Assembly (NCBI RefSeq): GCF_900129755.1
Contig: NZ_FQWT01000001.1
Location: 248,001 to 312,000 of the forward strand
DNA: 64,000 nucleotides
Origin: Chryseobacterium oranimense
Lineage (GTDB): Bacteria; Bacteroidota; Bacteroidia; Flavobacteriales; Weeksellaceae
Direction of reading: 5' to 3'
Position 1 is the first letter of the stretch. The number at the start of each line of letters is the position of its first letter. Below are positions 43,274 to 52,352 of the stretch, one piece after another. The translations under genes were made by a program, and so were the position numbers. The notes beneath the pieces are model-generated. The model saw nothing but the letters and a program-made list of their open reading frames with translations. It had not been told where the DNA came from and ran no database searches.

Positions 43274-44770
43274 TTAACGATAATACATTTCATTCCAACG
43301 AAGTGTATTTTTAAAGTCACGCATTCTGGTATCTTCATCAATGACTAATGATTCAATTCCTGCTATCTCAGCAAAATCTTCCAGCTGTTCTGCTGAAATA
43401 TTTTCACTGTAACATGTATGGTGTGCCCCTCCTGCCAGTATCCAGGCTTCTGCGGCCGTATATAAATCAGGAAGAGGTTTCCATAAAACCCTTGCTACCG
43501 GGAGTTTTGGCAACTCTTCTGTAATTTCCAATGCTCTGGTTTTATTGATCAGCAGTCTGAAATGGTTTCCAAAATCCATCAGGGCAGCATTCAGAGAATC
43601 AATATTTCCTCTGGAGTTAAAAACAAGACGAACCGGATCTGCTTTTCCTCCGATTCCCAGCGGATGTATCTCACATGAAGGTTTTCCGGCAGCCAGCACA
43701 GGATCTACTTCCAGCATATGGGAGCCTAAAATAGAAGGATTGGAAGGGTCTAAATGATAGGTATAATCTTCCATAAAGGCATTTCCACCTTCAAGGCCCT
43801 GCCCCATTGTTTTCATGGCACGTACGAGCGCTGCTGTTTTCCAGTCTCCTTCGCCTGCAAATCCATATCCTTTCTGCATCAGTCGCTGTACAGCAATTCC
43901 CGGCAGCTGCTCCAGCCCGTGAAGGTCTTCAAAGGTATCTGAAAATCCTTTAAATCCTCCGTCTTTTAAAAATTTTTCAAGTCCTAATTCAATTTTTGCG
44001 GCGGTGTGAAGTGAGCTTCTGTTGGCTCCTCCTTCCAAAAGGGAAGCTGCCATATGATAAGAAGATTCATATTCTTCCATAAGGCTTTTTATTTCTCCCT
44101 CACTTACAGAATTGATAACGCCTACAAGATCACCGATTCCCCAGGTATTAACTGAAAAGCCGAATTGAGTTTCAGCTTCCACTTTATCTCCATCTGTAAC
44201 GGCTACAAACCGCATATTATCTCCGAAACGTGCAAATTTAGCGCCCTGCCAGTCGTCCCATCCTGCTGCAACACGGCTCCAGTCACCGATCTGCTTCTGA
44301 ACCCTTTCTTCCGACCAGTGCCCAACCACTACTTTTCTGTTCTTTCGGAGCCTGCTTACCATAAAACCAAATTCACGGTCCCCGTGAGCCGCCTGGTTAA
44401 GATTCATAAAATCCATATCCATCGTGGACCATGGAATATCTCTGTTGAACTGGGTATGCAGATGCAGAAGAGGCTTCTGTAAAATTTTTAATCCTCTGAT
44501 CCACATTTTAGCGGGTGAAAAGGTATGCATCCAGGTGATAACTCCTATACAGTTTTCTGCATGATTGGCTGCTGCAATGGTTTCAAATATCTCTTCGGTA
44601 GTTTTTACCGTTGGCTTTACAATGACTTTTACCGGAATGAAAGAAGATTTTTCAAGTTCTGCCACCATTTTCTGAGAGTGTTCTGCCACCTGGGCAAGTG
44701 TTTCAGGTCCGTATAAATGCTGACTTCCTGTGATGAACCAGACTTCTTTGGTATTGAGAGGTGTTAACAT
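43274..44770 (-). CDS. araA: L-arabinose isomerase
   Basis: This 498-residue protein has almost the same length as the E. coli enzyme, with conserved N-terminal [28 protein letters not shown] and the Mn-site regions [15 protein letters not shown] and SHMLEVDP. It isomerises L-arabinose to L-ribulose in the cytoplasm. It lies third in the operon araB-araD-araA, 39 bp after araD and 27 bp before the aldose epimerase. Confidence 0.97.
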   Translation of the reverse strand: MLTPLNTKEVWFITGSQHLYGPETLAQVAEHSQKMVAELEKSSFIPVKVIVKPTVKTTEEIFETIAAANHAENCIGVITWMHTFSPAKMWIRGLKILQKPLLHLHTQFNRDIPWSTMDMDFMNLNQAAHGDREFGFMVSRLRKNRKVVVGHWSEERVQKQIGDWSRVAAGWDDWQGAKFARFGDNMRFVAVTDGDKVEAETQFGFSVNTWGIGDLVGVINSVSEGEIKSLMEEYESSYHMAASLLEGGANRSSLHTAAKIELGLEKFLKDGGFKGFSDTFEDLHGLEQLPGIAVQRLMQKGYGFAGEGDWKTAALVRAMKTMGQGLEGGNAFMEDYTYHLDPSNPSILGSHMLEVDPVLAAGKPSCEIHPLGIGGKADPVRLVFNSRGNIDSLNAALMDFGNHFRLLINKTRALEITEELPKLPVARVLWKPLPDLYTAAEAWILAGGAHHTCYSENISAEQLEDFAEIAGIESLVIDEDTRMRDFKNTLRWNEMYYR

Positions 44771-44809
44771 AATTTTGTTGATCGTTAATAGTTGTTTATG
44801 TTGAAGTGT

Positions 44810-45520
44810 TTAGTGTTTAAACTCCTGTCCGTAGTAAGCGTTCTTGCCATGCTTACGTTCATAATGTTTTTTGATGAGTGATTCTTTCAGACGTTCTGCA
44901 TCAGGATTGATCTGTCTGGTGAGATACGCCATTTCGGCAATGGTTTCCAGCACTTTGCTGTTGTAAACAGCCTTCTCTGCATTTTTACCCCAGGTAAACG
45001 GACCGTGATTACCGATCAGAACCATTTCTACTTCTTCCGGAGAGAGCTGTTTTTCTTTAAAGCATTCCAGAATCTGTATTCCTGTATTGTATTCGTAGTT
45101 TCCTTCAATCAGCTCATCCCGCATAGGTGGAGCGCAGGGAATATCTGTTGTTAAATGGTCTGCATGGGTGGTCCCGAAAACAGGAATATCCATTTGTGCC
45201 TGTGCCCAAGCCACGGAATAGATCGCATGAGTGTGGGAAATTCCACCGATGTTTTCCCAGTTTTTATACAGATAAGCATGGGTTTTGGTATCGGAAGAAG
45301 GTCTGAGACTGCCTTCAATGACATTGGCATCAAAATCCAGAATCACCATATCTTCAGGCTTTAAAATTTCATAAGGGACACCGCTTGGTTTAATGGCAAA
45401 AATGCCTTTATCACGGTCTACAGCGCTTACATTCCCGAAAGTATAGACCACCAGCTTCAGGGCATCCAGCTGCATATTCGCTTCATAACATTCTCTTTGG
45501 AGTTCTTTATAGGTATTCAT
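44810..45520 (-). CDS. araD: L-ribulose-5-phosphate 4-epimerase
   Basis: This 236-residue class II aldolase-fold protein is close to E. coli AraD throughout: GNVSAVDRDKGIFAIKPSGV, SSDTKTHAYLYK, zinc-binding GISHTHAIYS, TTHADHL and NHGPFTWGKNAEKAV. It ends in KHGKNAYYGQ, with the conserved Tyr. It converts L-ribulose 5-phosphate to D-xylulose 5-phosphate. I choose the start MNTYKEL at 45520; another ATG lies four codons upstream (45532). It comes 33 bp after araB. Confidence 0.96.
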   Translation of the reverse strand: MNTYKELQRECYEANMQLDALKLVVYTFGNVSAVDRDKGIFAIKPSGVPYEILKPEDMVILDFDANVIEGSLRPSSDTKTHAYLYKNWENIGGISHTHAIYSVAWAQAQMDIPVFGTTHADHLTTDIPCAPPMRDELIEGNYEYNTGIQILECFKEKQLSPEEVEMVLIGNHGPFTWGKNAEKAVYNSKVLETIAEMAYLTRQINPDAERLKESLIKKHYERKHGKNAYYGQEFKH

Positions 45521-45553
45521 TTTGAGTATCATTCAAAAGGTTAAAATGGAAAA

Positions 45554-47254
45554 TCAGGAGTTCTGAAGTTCTTTCCTGTTGTTTTTCAGTTTGGTATTGT
45601 ATTCTACAAAATCAGCGAGCTTCTGGTATTGCTGCATTAATTCTCTGTAGTGCTGTACTTCTTCCGCTTTCGGCTGATATTCCGCTTCAAATGCGGAGCC
45701 CATTTTCATGCTTGCTTCCTGTACGGTCGGATAAATTCCTGCTGATACAGCTGCATAAACAGCAGCCCCTAACGCGGGAGTCTGGTCCGAAGCGGCAACA
45801 ACAATCGGCATATCCAGAACATTAGCGAGTGTCTGCATGATAAACGGCGATTTCCTTGCTACTCCTCCGATTCCGATCACTTTATTGATTTTCACACCTT
45901 CCTCTTCAAAACGGTCAACAATCTTCTTAGCTCCGAAACAAATAGCATTGACTAAAGCTTTGAAAATATGGGGTGCTTTTGTTCCCAGAGAAAGCTGGCT
46001 GATCGCTGCCTTAAGTTCCTGATCTGCGTCCGGCGTTCTTCTTCCGTTTACCCAGTCCAATGCAATCGGAACGGCATCCGAGAGAGGAATTTTTTCTGCT
46101 TCAAGGGTTAATTTTCTGATAAGCCCTGCCTCCATTTCATCTGCGAGTTTTATCTTCTGCTCGTCTGAAATATTTTCGGAATGCATCATCACCTGATGAA
46201 CCGGCCACATCAGTATATCTTTATACCATGCCAGAACATCTCCAAAGGCAGACTGTCCTGCTTCAAGCCCTATCAATCCGGGAATTACGGAACCGTCAAC
46301 CTGTCCGCAGATTCCTTTAACGGTTGTATTCCCGATAGCTTCCTGTGAGGCCACCATAATATCGCAGGTAGAAGTTCCCATAATCCTGATCAGGGTATTT
46401 TCTTCCACCTTTGCTCCCACAGCGCCTGAATGGGCATCAAAAGTTCCTACAGTAATAATAGTTTGGGTGGTAAGACCGGTTTTTGCGGCCCATTCTTCAT
46501 TCAGATAGCCTGCAATTTCATCTGAAGTATAGGTTTCACGGTATAATCTTGCTCTGAGCGCTCCCAGAGAAGGGTCAAGCCTGTTGAGAAATTCTTCGGA
46601 AGGCAGGCCGTCCCATAATTCATGCCACATAGCTTTGTGGCCGGCAGCACAACGGCTTCTTTTAAAGGTGGCCAGGTCTTTATGATCTGATAAAAGGAAA
46701 GTCAGATAATCACAGTGCTCCATCCAGGTGTACGCAGCATTTTTTACCTCTGCGTCTGCTCTGCTGATATGCAGTATTTTGGCCCAAAACCATTCTGAAG
46801 AGTAAATACCGCCTTCATATTTTGTATAATCTTCACCACCCCAGGTTCTTGCAAGGGTATTGATTTCTTCAGCTTCCCGGATAGCGGTGTGGTCTTTCCA
46901 TAAAACCATCATGGCATTGGGATTTTCTTCAAATCCCGGAACCAGTGCCAGGGCTATTCCATCATTGGTTACAGGAAGCGGTGAAGAACCTGTAGTATCA
47001 ATACAAATACTAACGATCTGCTCTGCCGGTATCCCGCTTTCTCTTACAACTTCTGAAATAGTTTTCTCCAGACCTTCAATATGATCTGAAGGATGCTGTC
47101 TGAAACTATTAGCTGAGGGATTACAGAATTTACCTTCTTTCCATCTTTGATAATAGCTGACTGAAGAAGTTATTTCAGAACCGTTTTCAGTGTCAATAAG
47201 AACGGCCCGTACGGAATCTGTACCGTAGTCCAGTCCGATAACATATTTTTTCAT
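45554..47254 (-). CDS. araB: L-ribulokinase (FGGY family)
   Basis: This 566-residue FGGY-family kinase has the N-terminal phosphate loop GLDYGTDSVRAVLID, AraB-specific SSEWFWAKILH and FKRSRCAAGHKAMWH, the TVGTFDAHSGAVGA region and the C-terminal GIGGVARKSPFIMQ, with TPALGAAVYAA. It phosphorylates L-ribulose with ATP. It is the first gene of the arabinose operon. A TATATTTG -7 element (complement of 47310-47317) and an AraR-type operator lie upstream. Confidence 0.96.
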   Translation of the reverse strand: MKKYVIGLDYGTDSVRAVLIDTENGSEITSSVSYYQRWKEGKFCNPSANSFRQHPSDHIEGLEKTISEVVRESGIPAEQIVSICIDTTGSSPLPVTNDGIALALVPGFEENPNAMMVLWKDHTAIREAEEINTLARTWGGEDYTKYEGGIYSSEWFWAKILHISRADAEVKNAAYTWMEHCDYLTFLLSDHKDLATFKRSRCAAGHKAMWHELWDGLPSEEFLNRLDPSLGALRARLYRETYTSDEIAGYLNEEWAAKTGLTTQTIITVGTFDAHSGAVGAKVEENTLIRIMGTSTCDIMVASQEAIGNTTVKGICGQVDGSVIPGLIGLEAGQSAFGDVLAWYKDILMWPVHQVMMHSENISDEQKIKLADEMEAGLIRKLTLEAEKIPLSDAVPIALDWVNGRRTPDADQELKAAISQLSLGTKAPHIFKALVNAICFGAKKIVDRFEEEGVKINKVIGIGGVARKSPFIMQTLANVLDMPIVVAASDQTPALGAAVYAAVSAGIYPTVQEASMKMGSAFEAEYQPKAEEVQHYRELMQQYQKLADFVEYNTKLKNNRKELQNS

Positions 47255-47309
47255 GGTGGTGAAACGTTTTTGATTATTGAGATTTTAAATTCTCCTGATG
47301 AGATAAAAA

Positions 47310-47352
47310 CAAATATAAGATTCTATTTTAAATAAATGTAAAAAACACACTT
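47310..47352 (-). promoter_or_regulatory. AraR operator and promoter of the araB operon
   Basis: On the minus strand AAGTGT (complement of 47347-47352), seven bases, and ACATTT (complement of 47334-47339) form the operator. TATATTTG (complement of 47310-47317) is the -7 element, starting 35 bp downstream of the operator start. The promoter before GH3 has exactly the same spacing. Confidence 0.7.
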
Positions 47353-47382
47353 ATTTTTCACAAAATACTGTATATCAAATAA

Positions 47383-49371
47383 TTAATTTATTTTTACCTT
47401 TAAAACAACTAAAGAATTGGCAGGAATTTCCGTTGAAATTTCCCCATTTTTGGCTTCAGAAATCTCTTCTTTAGGTTTTATGGGTTCAGCATCGAAACTA
47501 TTTTCAGTAGAAAGCTGTGGTGCGGATAGAAGGATTTTAGTTATTTTCTTACCTGTTTTCAAAGTTCCTGATTTGATATTTACCGTTTTAGCCTGAGTAT
47601 CAGTATTGACCATTTTTATAATGATCTCATGAGTTTTTGCATCTTTTACTGCTGTAGCGTATAATTTTTCCTGGCCGGATACCGCTTTTCCGTTATGTTC
47701 TATTTTTAATACATCCGTTCCTTTATTGTTGGAAAATAATTTCTGAACATAATAATTCGGGGTCGCATAGGATTTCAGATTATTGAACCAGATGAGATCG
47801 GGTGTCCATTGCCAGCCGTCAGCATGGGCAAAAAGCGGTGCGTAGGAAGTCATATAAACCACATCTGCATTTCTTTCAAGACCGGTCATGAAAGCTGCTT
47901 CTGAAAGAGCTGTTAACCAGTTATTTTTGTTATCAGGTTTTACCACACCTACAGACTGGGCTGCATATTCTCCGGCAAAGACTTTTGGTCCGGAGCGGTC
48001 ATACTTATCGTATCTGCCTGCATTTTGCATGAACCATTCGGGAGAATTGTAATAATGTTCATCTACAATCTGCGCATTAAGCTGCTTCAGTTCTTTCCAG
48101 CCATACTCGAAGAATTCGCCGTCAGGTGATGGTCCGCTTCCGGAGATGATCTTTATGTCAGGATATTTTGCATGAATGGCTTTTTCAAATACTTTATAGC
48201 GTTCAATATAATCTGCTCCCCACTGTTCATTTCCCACTCCGATAAATTTTAAATTAAAAGGCTTTGGGTGCCCCATTTCAGTACGGATTCTCCCCCATTT
48301 TGTTCCGGAATCTCCGTTGGCAAATTCAATCAGATCCAAGGCATCCTGAACGTAGGGATCAAGGTCTTCCATTTTCACCAGTTCTGCGGTATTGAACTGG
48401 CAAGCCATTCCGCAGCTCAGAATAGGAACAGGTTCTGCGCCCAGATCTTCGGACAGCTGGAAATATTCATAAAATCCCAGGCCGAAAGACTGTCCGTAAT
48501 CCGGTGTAAGACGATGTGGAAATCCTGTACTCCATTTATTGATGAGATATTCACGGTCTGCTACATTTCCAATTGTTTTTTTCCACTGATACCGCTCAGC
48601 CAAAGTTCTTCCTTCTACAATACAGCCTCCCGGAAACCTCAAAAAACCGGGTTGTAAATCATATAATTTCTGAACGAGGTCTTTTCGCAAGCCTCCTTTT
48701 CTGTCTTTCCAGGTATCCTGCGGGAATAGTGAAATCATATCCATGTTCACGATGCCGTTTCCGGTAAATGTAATCCGCAGTTTTGCTTTTTCTACAGTTT
48801 GAGGTGCTTTGAAAACTGCTGTATACTTCTGCCATCCCTTTCCTTTTATGAGTGCGGAAACTGAAGAAATTTCCTTTCCATTTTCATCAACAAGACTTGC
48901 ATTTACTGCAGCAATATTTCCTGAAACATTCTCCAGATCAAAACTGAAATCATATTGTTCTCCCTGATGAAGCCCTATTCCCCTGAATCCTTCATTCTCA
49001 AGAATATAATTTTTATCATTCAGAACAGTAATTCTCGCATAATTTTTATTGGTTTTGGCAGGGTCAGAATAAATGGTCAGAAATCCGGAATCAAGATTAG
49101 GAGAAAGTGTTTTTGTGTTAGGCTGTTTCCAGCCTGTAAATGGTTCGTCAAATTCAAAGCTGCGGTTTTTAATCAGTTCCGCATACAATCCGCCATCAGC
49201 TGCAAAATTGATGTCTTCAAAGAAAATCCCGTACATGGTGGGTTGTATTTTAACAGGTGCAGAGGTTTCTTTCAGATCCAGGTTATAGGTACGGACCGTA
49301 TTATTCTGAGCTGAAAAAAAAGCAGCACTTAGGGAAATCGCGATGGAGAATATTTTATTTTTTGTTGTCAT
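47383..49371 (-). CDS. GH51 alpha-L-arabinofuranosidase
   Basis: This 662-residue secreted protein has a signal peptide (ending FFSAQ), an N-terminal part with an inserted CBM4/9-like sandwich (about 70-215) and the GH51 barrel. The LQPGFLRFPGGCIVEG motif is typical. The acid/base Glu lies in GVGNEQWGAD and the nucleophile Glu in VFAGEYAAQSV. A C-terminal beta-sandwich completes the family layout. It releases alpha-L-arabinofuranose from arabinan and arabinoxylan, feeding the araBAD operon downstream. It is co-transcribed with GH3, 52 bp upstream. Confidence 0.94.
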   Translation of the reverse strand: MTTKNKIFSIAISLSAAFFSAQNNTVRTYNLDLKETSAPVKIQPTMYGIFFEDINFAADGGLYAELIKNRSFEFDEPFTGWKQPNTKTLSPNLDSGFLTIYSDPAKTNKNYARITVLNDKNYILENEGFRGIGLHQGEQYDFSFDLENVSGNIAAVNASLVDENGKEISSVSALIKGKGWQKYTAVFKAPQTVEKAKLRITFTGNGIVNMDMISLFPQDTWKDRKGGLRKDLVQKLYDLQPGFLRFPGGCIVEGRTLAERYQWKKTIGNVADREYLINKWSTGFPHRLTPDYGQSFGLGFYEYFQLSEDLGAEPVPILSCGMACQFNTAELVKMEDLDPYVQDALDLIEFANGDSGTKWGRIRTEMGHPKPFNLKFIGVGNEQWGADYIERYKVFEKAIHAKYPDIKIISGSGPSPDGEFFEYGWKELKQLNAQIVDEHYYNSPEWFMQNAGRYDKYDRSGPKVFAGEYAAQSVGVVKPDNKNNWLTALSEAAFMTGLERNADVVYMTSYAPLFAHADGWQWTPDLIWFNNLKSYATPNYYVQKLFSNNKGTDVLKIEHNGKAVSGQEKLYATAVKDAKTHEIIIKMVNTDTQAKTVNIKSGTLKTGKKITKILLSAPQLSTENSFDAEPIKPKEEISEAKNGEISTEIPANSLVVLKVKIN

Positions 49372-49423
49372 AGATCGTATATTTTGAAGCTAAAGCATGT
49401 CTCAATTTGTCCTGAATCAATTT

Positions 49424-52057
49424 TTATTTTACTTTTAGCGGAATACTTTTTAACCCTACATCATCGGAGGTTCCGCCATAAAAAATGGTATAGTCGCCGG
49501 GTTTTGAAACCAGATCATCTGCTTTTTCATCGTAGAATGCAAATGAGTCTTTAGAGAGAGTCAGCTGAATATTTTTTGTTTCTTTAGATTTGATTAAATC
49601 TCTTTCAAAAGCCCTTAACGTTTTTAGCGGTGCCTGTGCATCGTTATTTCTTTTGATATAGACCTGAACGACTTCTTCACCATCCCTTTCTGAAACATTG
49701 GTTACAGGAATTGTAATGGTCACATTTTCGTTGGTACTGATCGTATTTTTGCTCAGTTTTGAATCTCCGTAAACAAATTTGGAATAGCTCAGACCGTGCC
49801 CGAACGGATAAAGAGGCTTTTCTGTCATATAACGGTAAGTTCTCCCCTGCATATCATAATTTTCAAATCCTTCGTGCTTGCTTGTCTTTGAAAGAGCGTT
49901 ATCCAGCTGTTCAATATTTTTATAAAAGGTAATGGGTAATTTTCCGGAAGGGTTATAATCTCCTGCCAAAACGTCTGCTACAGCCGTTCCTCCGGCCTGT
50001 CCGCCATACCAGGCGTTCAACAGGGCATCATAATTTTTCTCATCCTGCTCCAATCCCAGAGCGCTTCCGGTACAAAGAACAAAAACAACAGGTTTGCCGG
50101 TTTTTCTAAGCTCCGCCAACAGGTCCCTCTGGACTTTAGGAAGGGCAATAGAAGTTTTGTCACCGCCTTTGAAGCCTTCTGCATTCACCATCATCTCTTC
50201 GCCTTCCAGACTTGGAGAAAGTCCGCCTGCAAAGACAATGACGTCTGCATTTTTCACCTTTTCTCTCACCGAAGCAAAATTAACAGGGTCTTTTCTGTAC
50301 GCTTCAAAAGTGATACTCACATATTTTCCTTTTTGTGTATGACGCAGTTCTATCTGGTATTCTTTTCCTTTTTCCATTTTTACAGGAAACTCCGAAGGAT
50401 GTCTTGCATCAGGTCCTTTCCTTGTTGCGATTTCTTTTCCGTCCACGAAAAGTGTATAGATATCGGAAGTGGAAGCAGAAAACACGACCTCTCCTGTATA
50501 GGTACTTTTGAAAATCCCTGAAATGATCGCTGAGGTATTTTCTCTTCCTACATTGGGTGCAAGCTGGGTTCCTCCAAAACTGTTGTAACTGATAGCGGTT
50601 GAATTTACGGAAACATTGGCCGGCTGCCCTTTGAATTCATTGTTATTAAAAAACGTTACTTTCATTCCTTTCGAGCCGTTTTTCTGACTGATGAAATTCT
50701 GATAGAGTGACGTTCTGGACGAAGGATCTGTTACTTCGCTTCCTTTTTCATAGATAATTTCAGTATTTGGAAATTTGGTTTTGATTCCGTCTAAAATCGT
50801 TACAATGGAAGAAGGCGTTCCATTATAATTTCCCAGCTGCATCAATCCGTCATCAGCATTCGGTCCCACTACGGCAATTTTTTTAATACTTCTACTGAGA
50901 GGCAGAATATTCTTTTCGTTTTTCATCAACACAATTGATTTTTGTGCCATTTTCAATGCCTGCTTTTTATGTTCTTCAGAATCGACTACAGAATACGGAA
51001 TGGTATTCCAGTGAACAGAAGATTTCGAATCGAGCATTCCCAGCTCAAACCAGCCTTTAAGGATTCTGCGCATCGACGTATCAATATCTTTTTCGGTAAT
51101 CAGCCCGCTGGCCAGAGATTTGTTCAGATTGTTATAGGTATCTCCGCATTCCAGATCCGTGGAATGTTTCAGAGCATCTGCTGCGGTTGTTTTTTCGTCA
51201 GGATGGGTGCCATGGTATTTTTTCTGAAAAAAATCGGCCAGTGCCCAGCAATCTGAGACCACCATTCCGTCATACTTCCATTTTCCACGGAGAATTTCAG
51301 TAAGCAAAGTATTGTTTGCACAACATGGCTGCCCGTCAAAAGCATTGTAGGCACACATTACTTCTCTTACATTTCCTTCCTGAACCAATGCTTTGAAAGC
51401 GGGAAGATACGTCTCATACAGATCTCTTTTTGAGATTTCTGCGTTATAAGAGTGGCGGTTCCATTCCGGTCCGCTGTGTACCGCAAAATGTTTGGCGCAG
51501 GCGTGGGTTTTAAAATATTTCGGGTCGTTTCCCTGCAGGCCTTTTACTGCAGCAACCCCCAGAACAGAGGTAAGATAAGGGTCTTCACCATAGGTTTCCT
51601 GGCCTCTTCCCCATCTTGGATCACGAAAAATATTGATATTGGGTGTCCAGAAGGTCAGCCCTTCGTACCGCCCTGTTTTTTGAGCCTCATCAAAAGATCT
51701 GTTGTATTTTGCCCGTGCTTCATCAGAAATCATTTCAAAAGTTTTAAAATGCTCCGGAACATCCCATGTGGCCGCCATCCCGATTGCCTGAGGAAAAACA
51801 GTGGCTGTACCTGCTCTTGCCACTCCGTGAAGTGCTTCATTCCACCATCCGTAGGCAGGAATTTCCAGACGGGGAACTGCCTGGGAATTATCCATCATCA
51901 TTCCTATCTTTTCTTCTGTTGTGAGTAAGCTGATAAGATTTTCTATTCTTTCATTAACCGGAAGCTCCGGGTTTCTGAATGGGTATTTATAATGTTTCTG
52001 AGCAAAAAATAACGGTGCTGCCAGTGTTGCACATAGGATTAATACAATTCTTTTCAT
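49424..52057 (-). CDS. GH3 beta-xylosidase/beta-glucosidase with PA14 insertion
   Basis: This 877-residue secreted protein has a signal peptide (MKRIVLILCATLAAPLFFAQ). The frame is open 21 codons further upstream, but the ATG at 52057 gives a proper signal. The nucleophile Asp lies in GMVVSDCWALADF, and the GH3 C-terminal domain is interrupted by a PA14 domain (about 460-600; KVTFFNNNEFKG to ISITFEAY-type end). A fibronectin-III-like domain ends the protein. The SDCW motif and gene context favour beta-xylosidase over beta-glucosidase. It heads the GH3-GH51 unit. Confidence 0.9.
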   Translation of the reverse strand: MKRIVLILCATLAAPLFFAQKHYKYPFRNPELPVNERIENLISLLTTEEKIGMMMDNSQAVPRLEIPAYGWWNEALHGVARAGTATVFPQAIGMAATWDVPEHFKTFEMISDEARAKYNRSFDEAQKTGRYEGLTFWTPNINIFRDPRWGRGQETYGEDPYLTSVLGVAAVKGLQGNDPKYFKTHACAKHFAVHSGPEWNRHSYNAEISKRDLYETYLPAFKALVQEGNVREVMCAYNAFDGQPCCANNTLLTEILRGKWKYDGMVVSDCWALADFFQKKYHGTHPDEKTTAADALKHSTDLECGDTYNNLNKSLASGLITEKDIDTSMRRILKGWFELGMLDSKSSVHWNTIPYSVVDSEEHKKQALKMAQKSIVLMKNEKNILPLSRSIKKIAVVGPNADDGLMQLGNYNGTPSSIVTILDGIKTKFPNTEIIYEKGSEVTDPSSRTSLYQNFISQKNGSKGMKVTFFNNNEFKGQPANVSVNSTAISYNSFGGTQLAPNVGRENTSAIISGIFKSTYTGEVVFSASTSDIYTLFVDGKEIATRKGPDARHPSEFPVKMEKGKEYQIELRHTQKGKYVSITFEAYRKDPVNFASVREKVKNADVIVFAGGLSPSLEGEEMMVNAEGFKGGDKTSIALPKVQRDLLAELRKTGKPVVFVLCTGSALGLEQDEKNYDALLNAWYGGQAGGTAVADVLAGDYNPSGKLPITFYKNIEQLDNALSKTSKHEGFENYDMQGRTYRYMTEKPLYPFGHGLSYSKFVYGDSKLSKNTISTNENVTITIPVTNVSERDGEEVVQVYIKRNNDAQAPLKTLRAFERDLIKSKETKNIQLTLSKDSFAFYDEKADDLVSKPGDYTIFYGGTSDDVGLKSIPLKVK

Positions 52058-52213
52058 AGGTAATATGGTTTCAATAAAGTCCGAAAAATGACAGTTGATT
52101 TTGTGATTAATCATTTTCAACCTACTGATTTCACAGATTTTTACGGATAATTATGTTTTCATTCTTATTTTACACAAATTGCCAGTATTATTCAGCAACA
52201 ATGCAATGAAAAA

Positions 52214-52256
52214 CAAATATAACGTTCTATTTTAAATAAATGTAAATAATACACTT
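52214..52256 (-). promoter_or_regulatory. AraR operator and promoter of the GH3-GH51 unit
   Basis: On the minus strand AAGTGT (complement of 52251-52256), seven bases, and ACATTT (complement of 52238-52243) form the operator. TATATTTG (complement of 52214-52221) is the -7 element, 35 bp downstream. The sequence between them is nearly identical to that of the araB promoter. Confidence 0.7.
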
Positions 52257-52310
52257 AAATTAAGAATAAATCCTACTTACTTTGGTTTTCATCTACTAAA
52301 TTGTGGAAAT

Positions 52311-52343
52311 AAAGCCATCATAAGCAGTGCTCATGATGGCTTT
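52311..52343 (-). terminator. Terminator of the GH30 gene
   Basis: AAAGCCATCAT and ATGATGGCTTT form a perfect 11-bp stem around an 11-base loop, 10 bp past the GH30 stop. On the minus strand the stem is followed by a short T-rich run. Confidence 0.75.
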
Positions 52344-52352
52344 GGATTCAAT

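Noticed and set aside
48268..48657. Open frame of 129 codons on the plus strand inside GH51
   Set aside because: Antisense shadow of a conserved glycosidase; no protein features.
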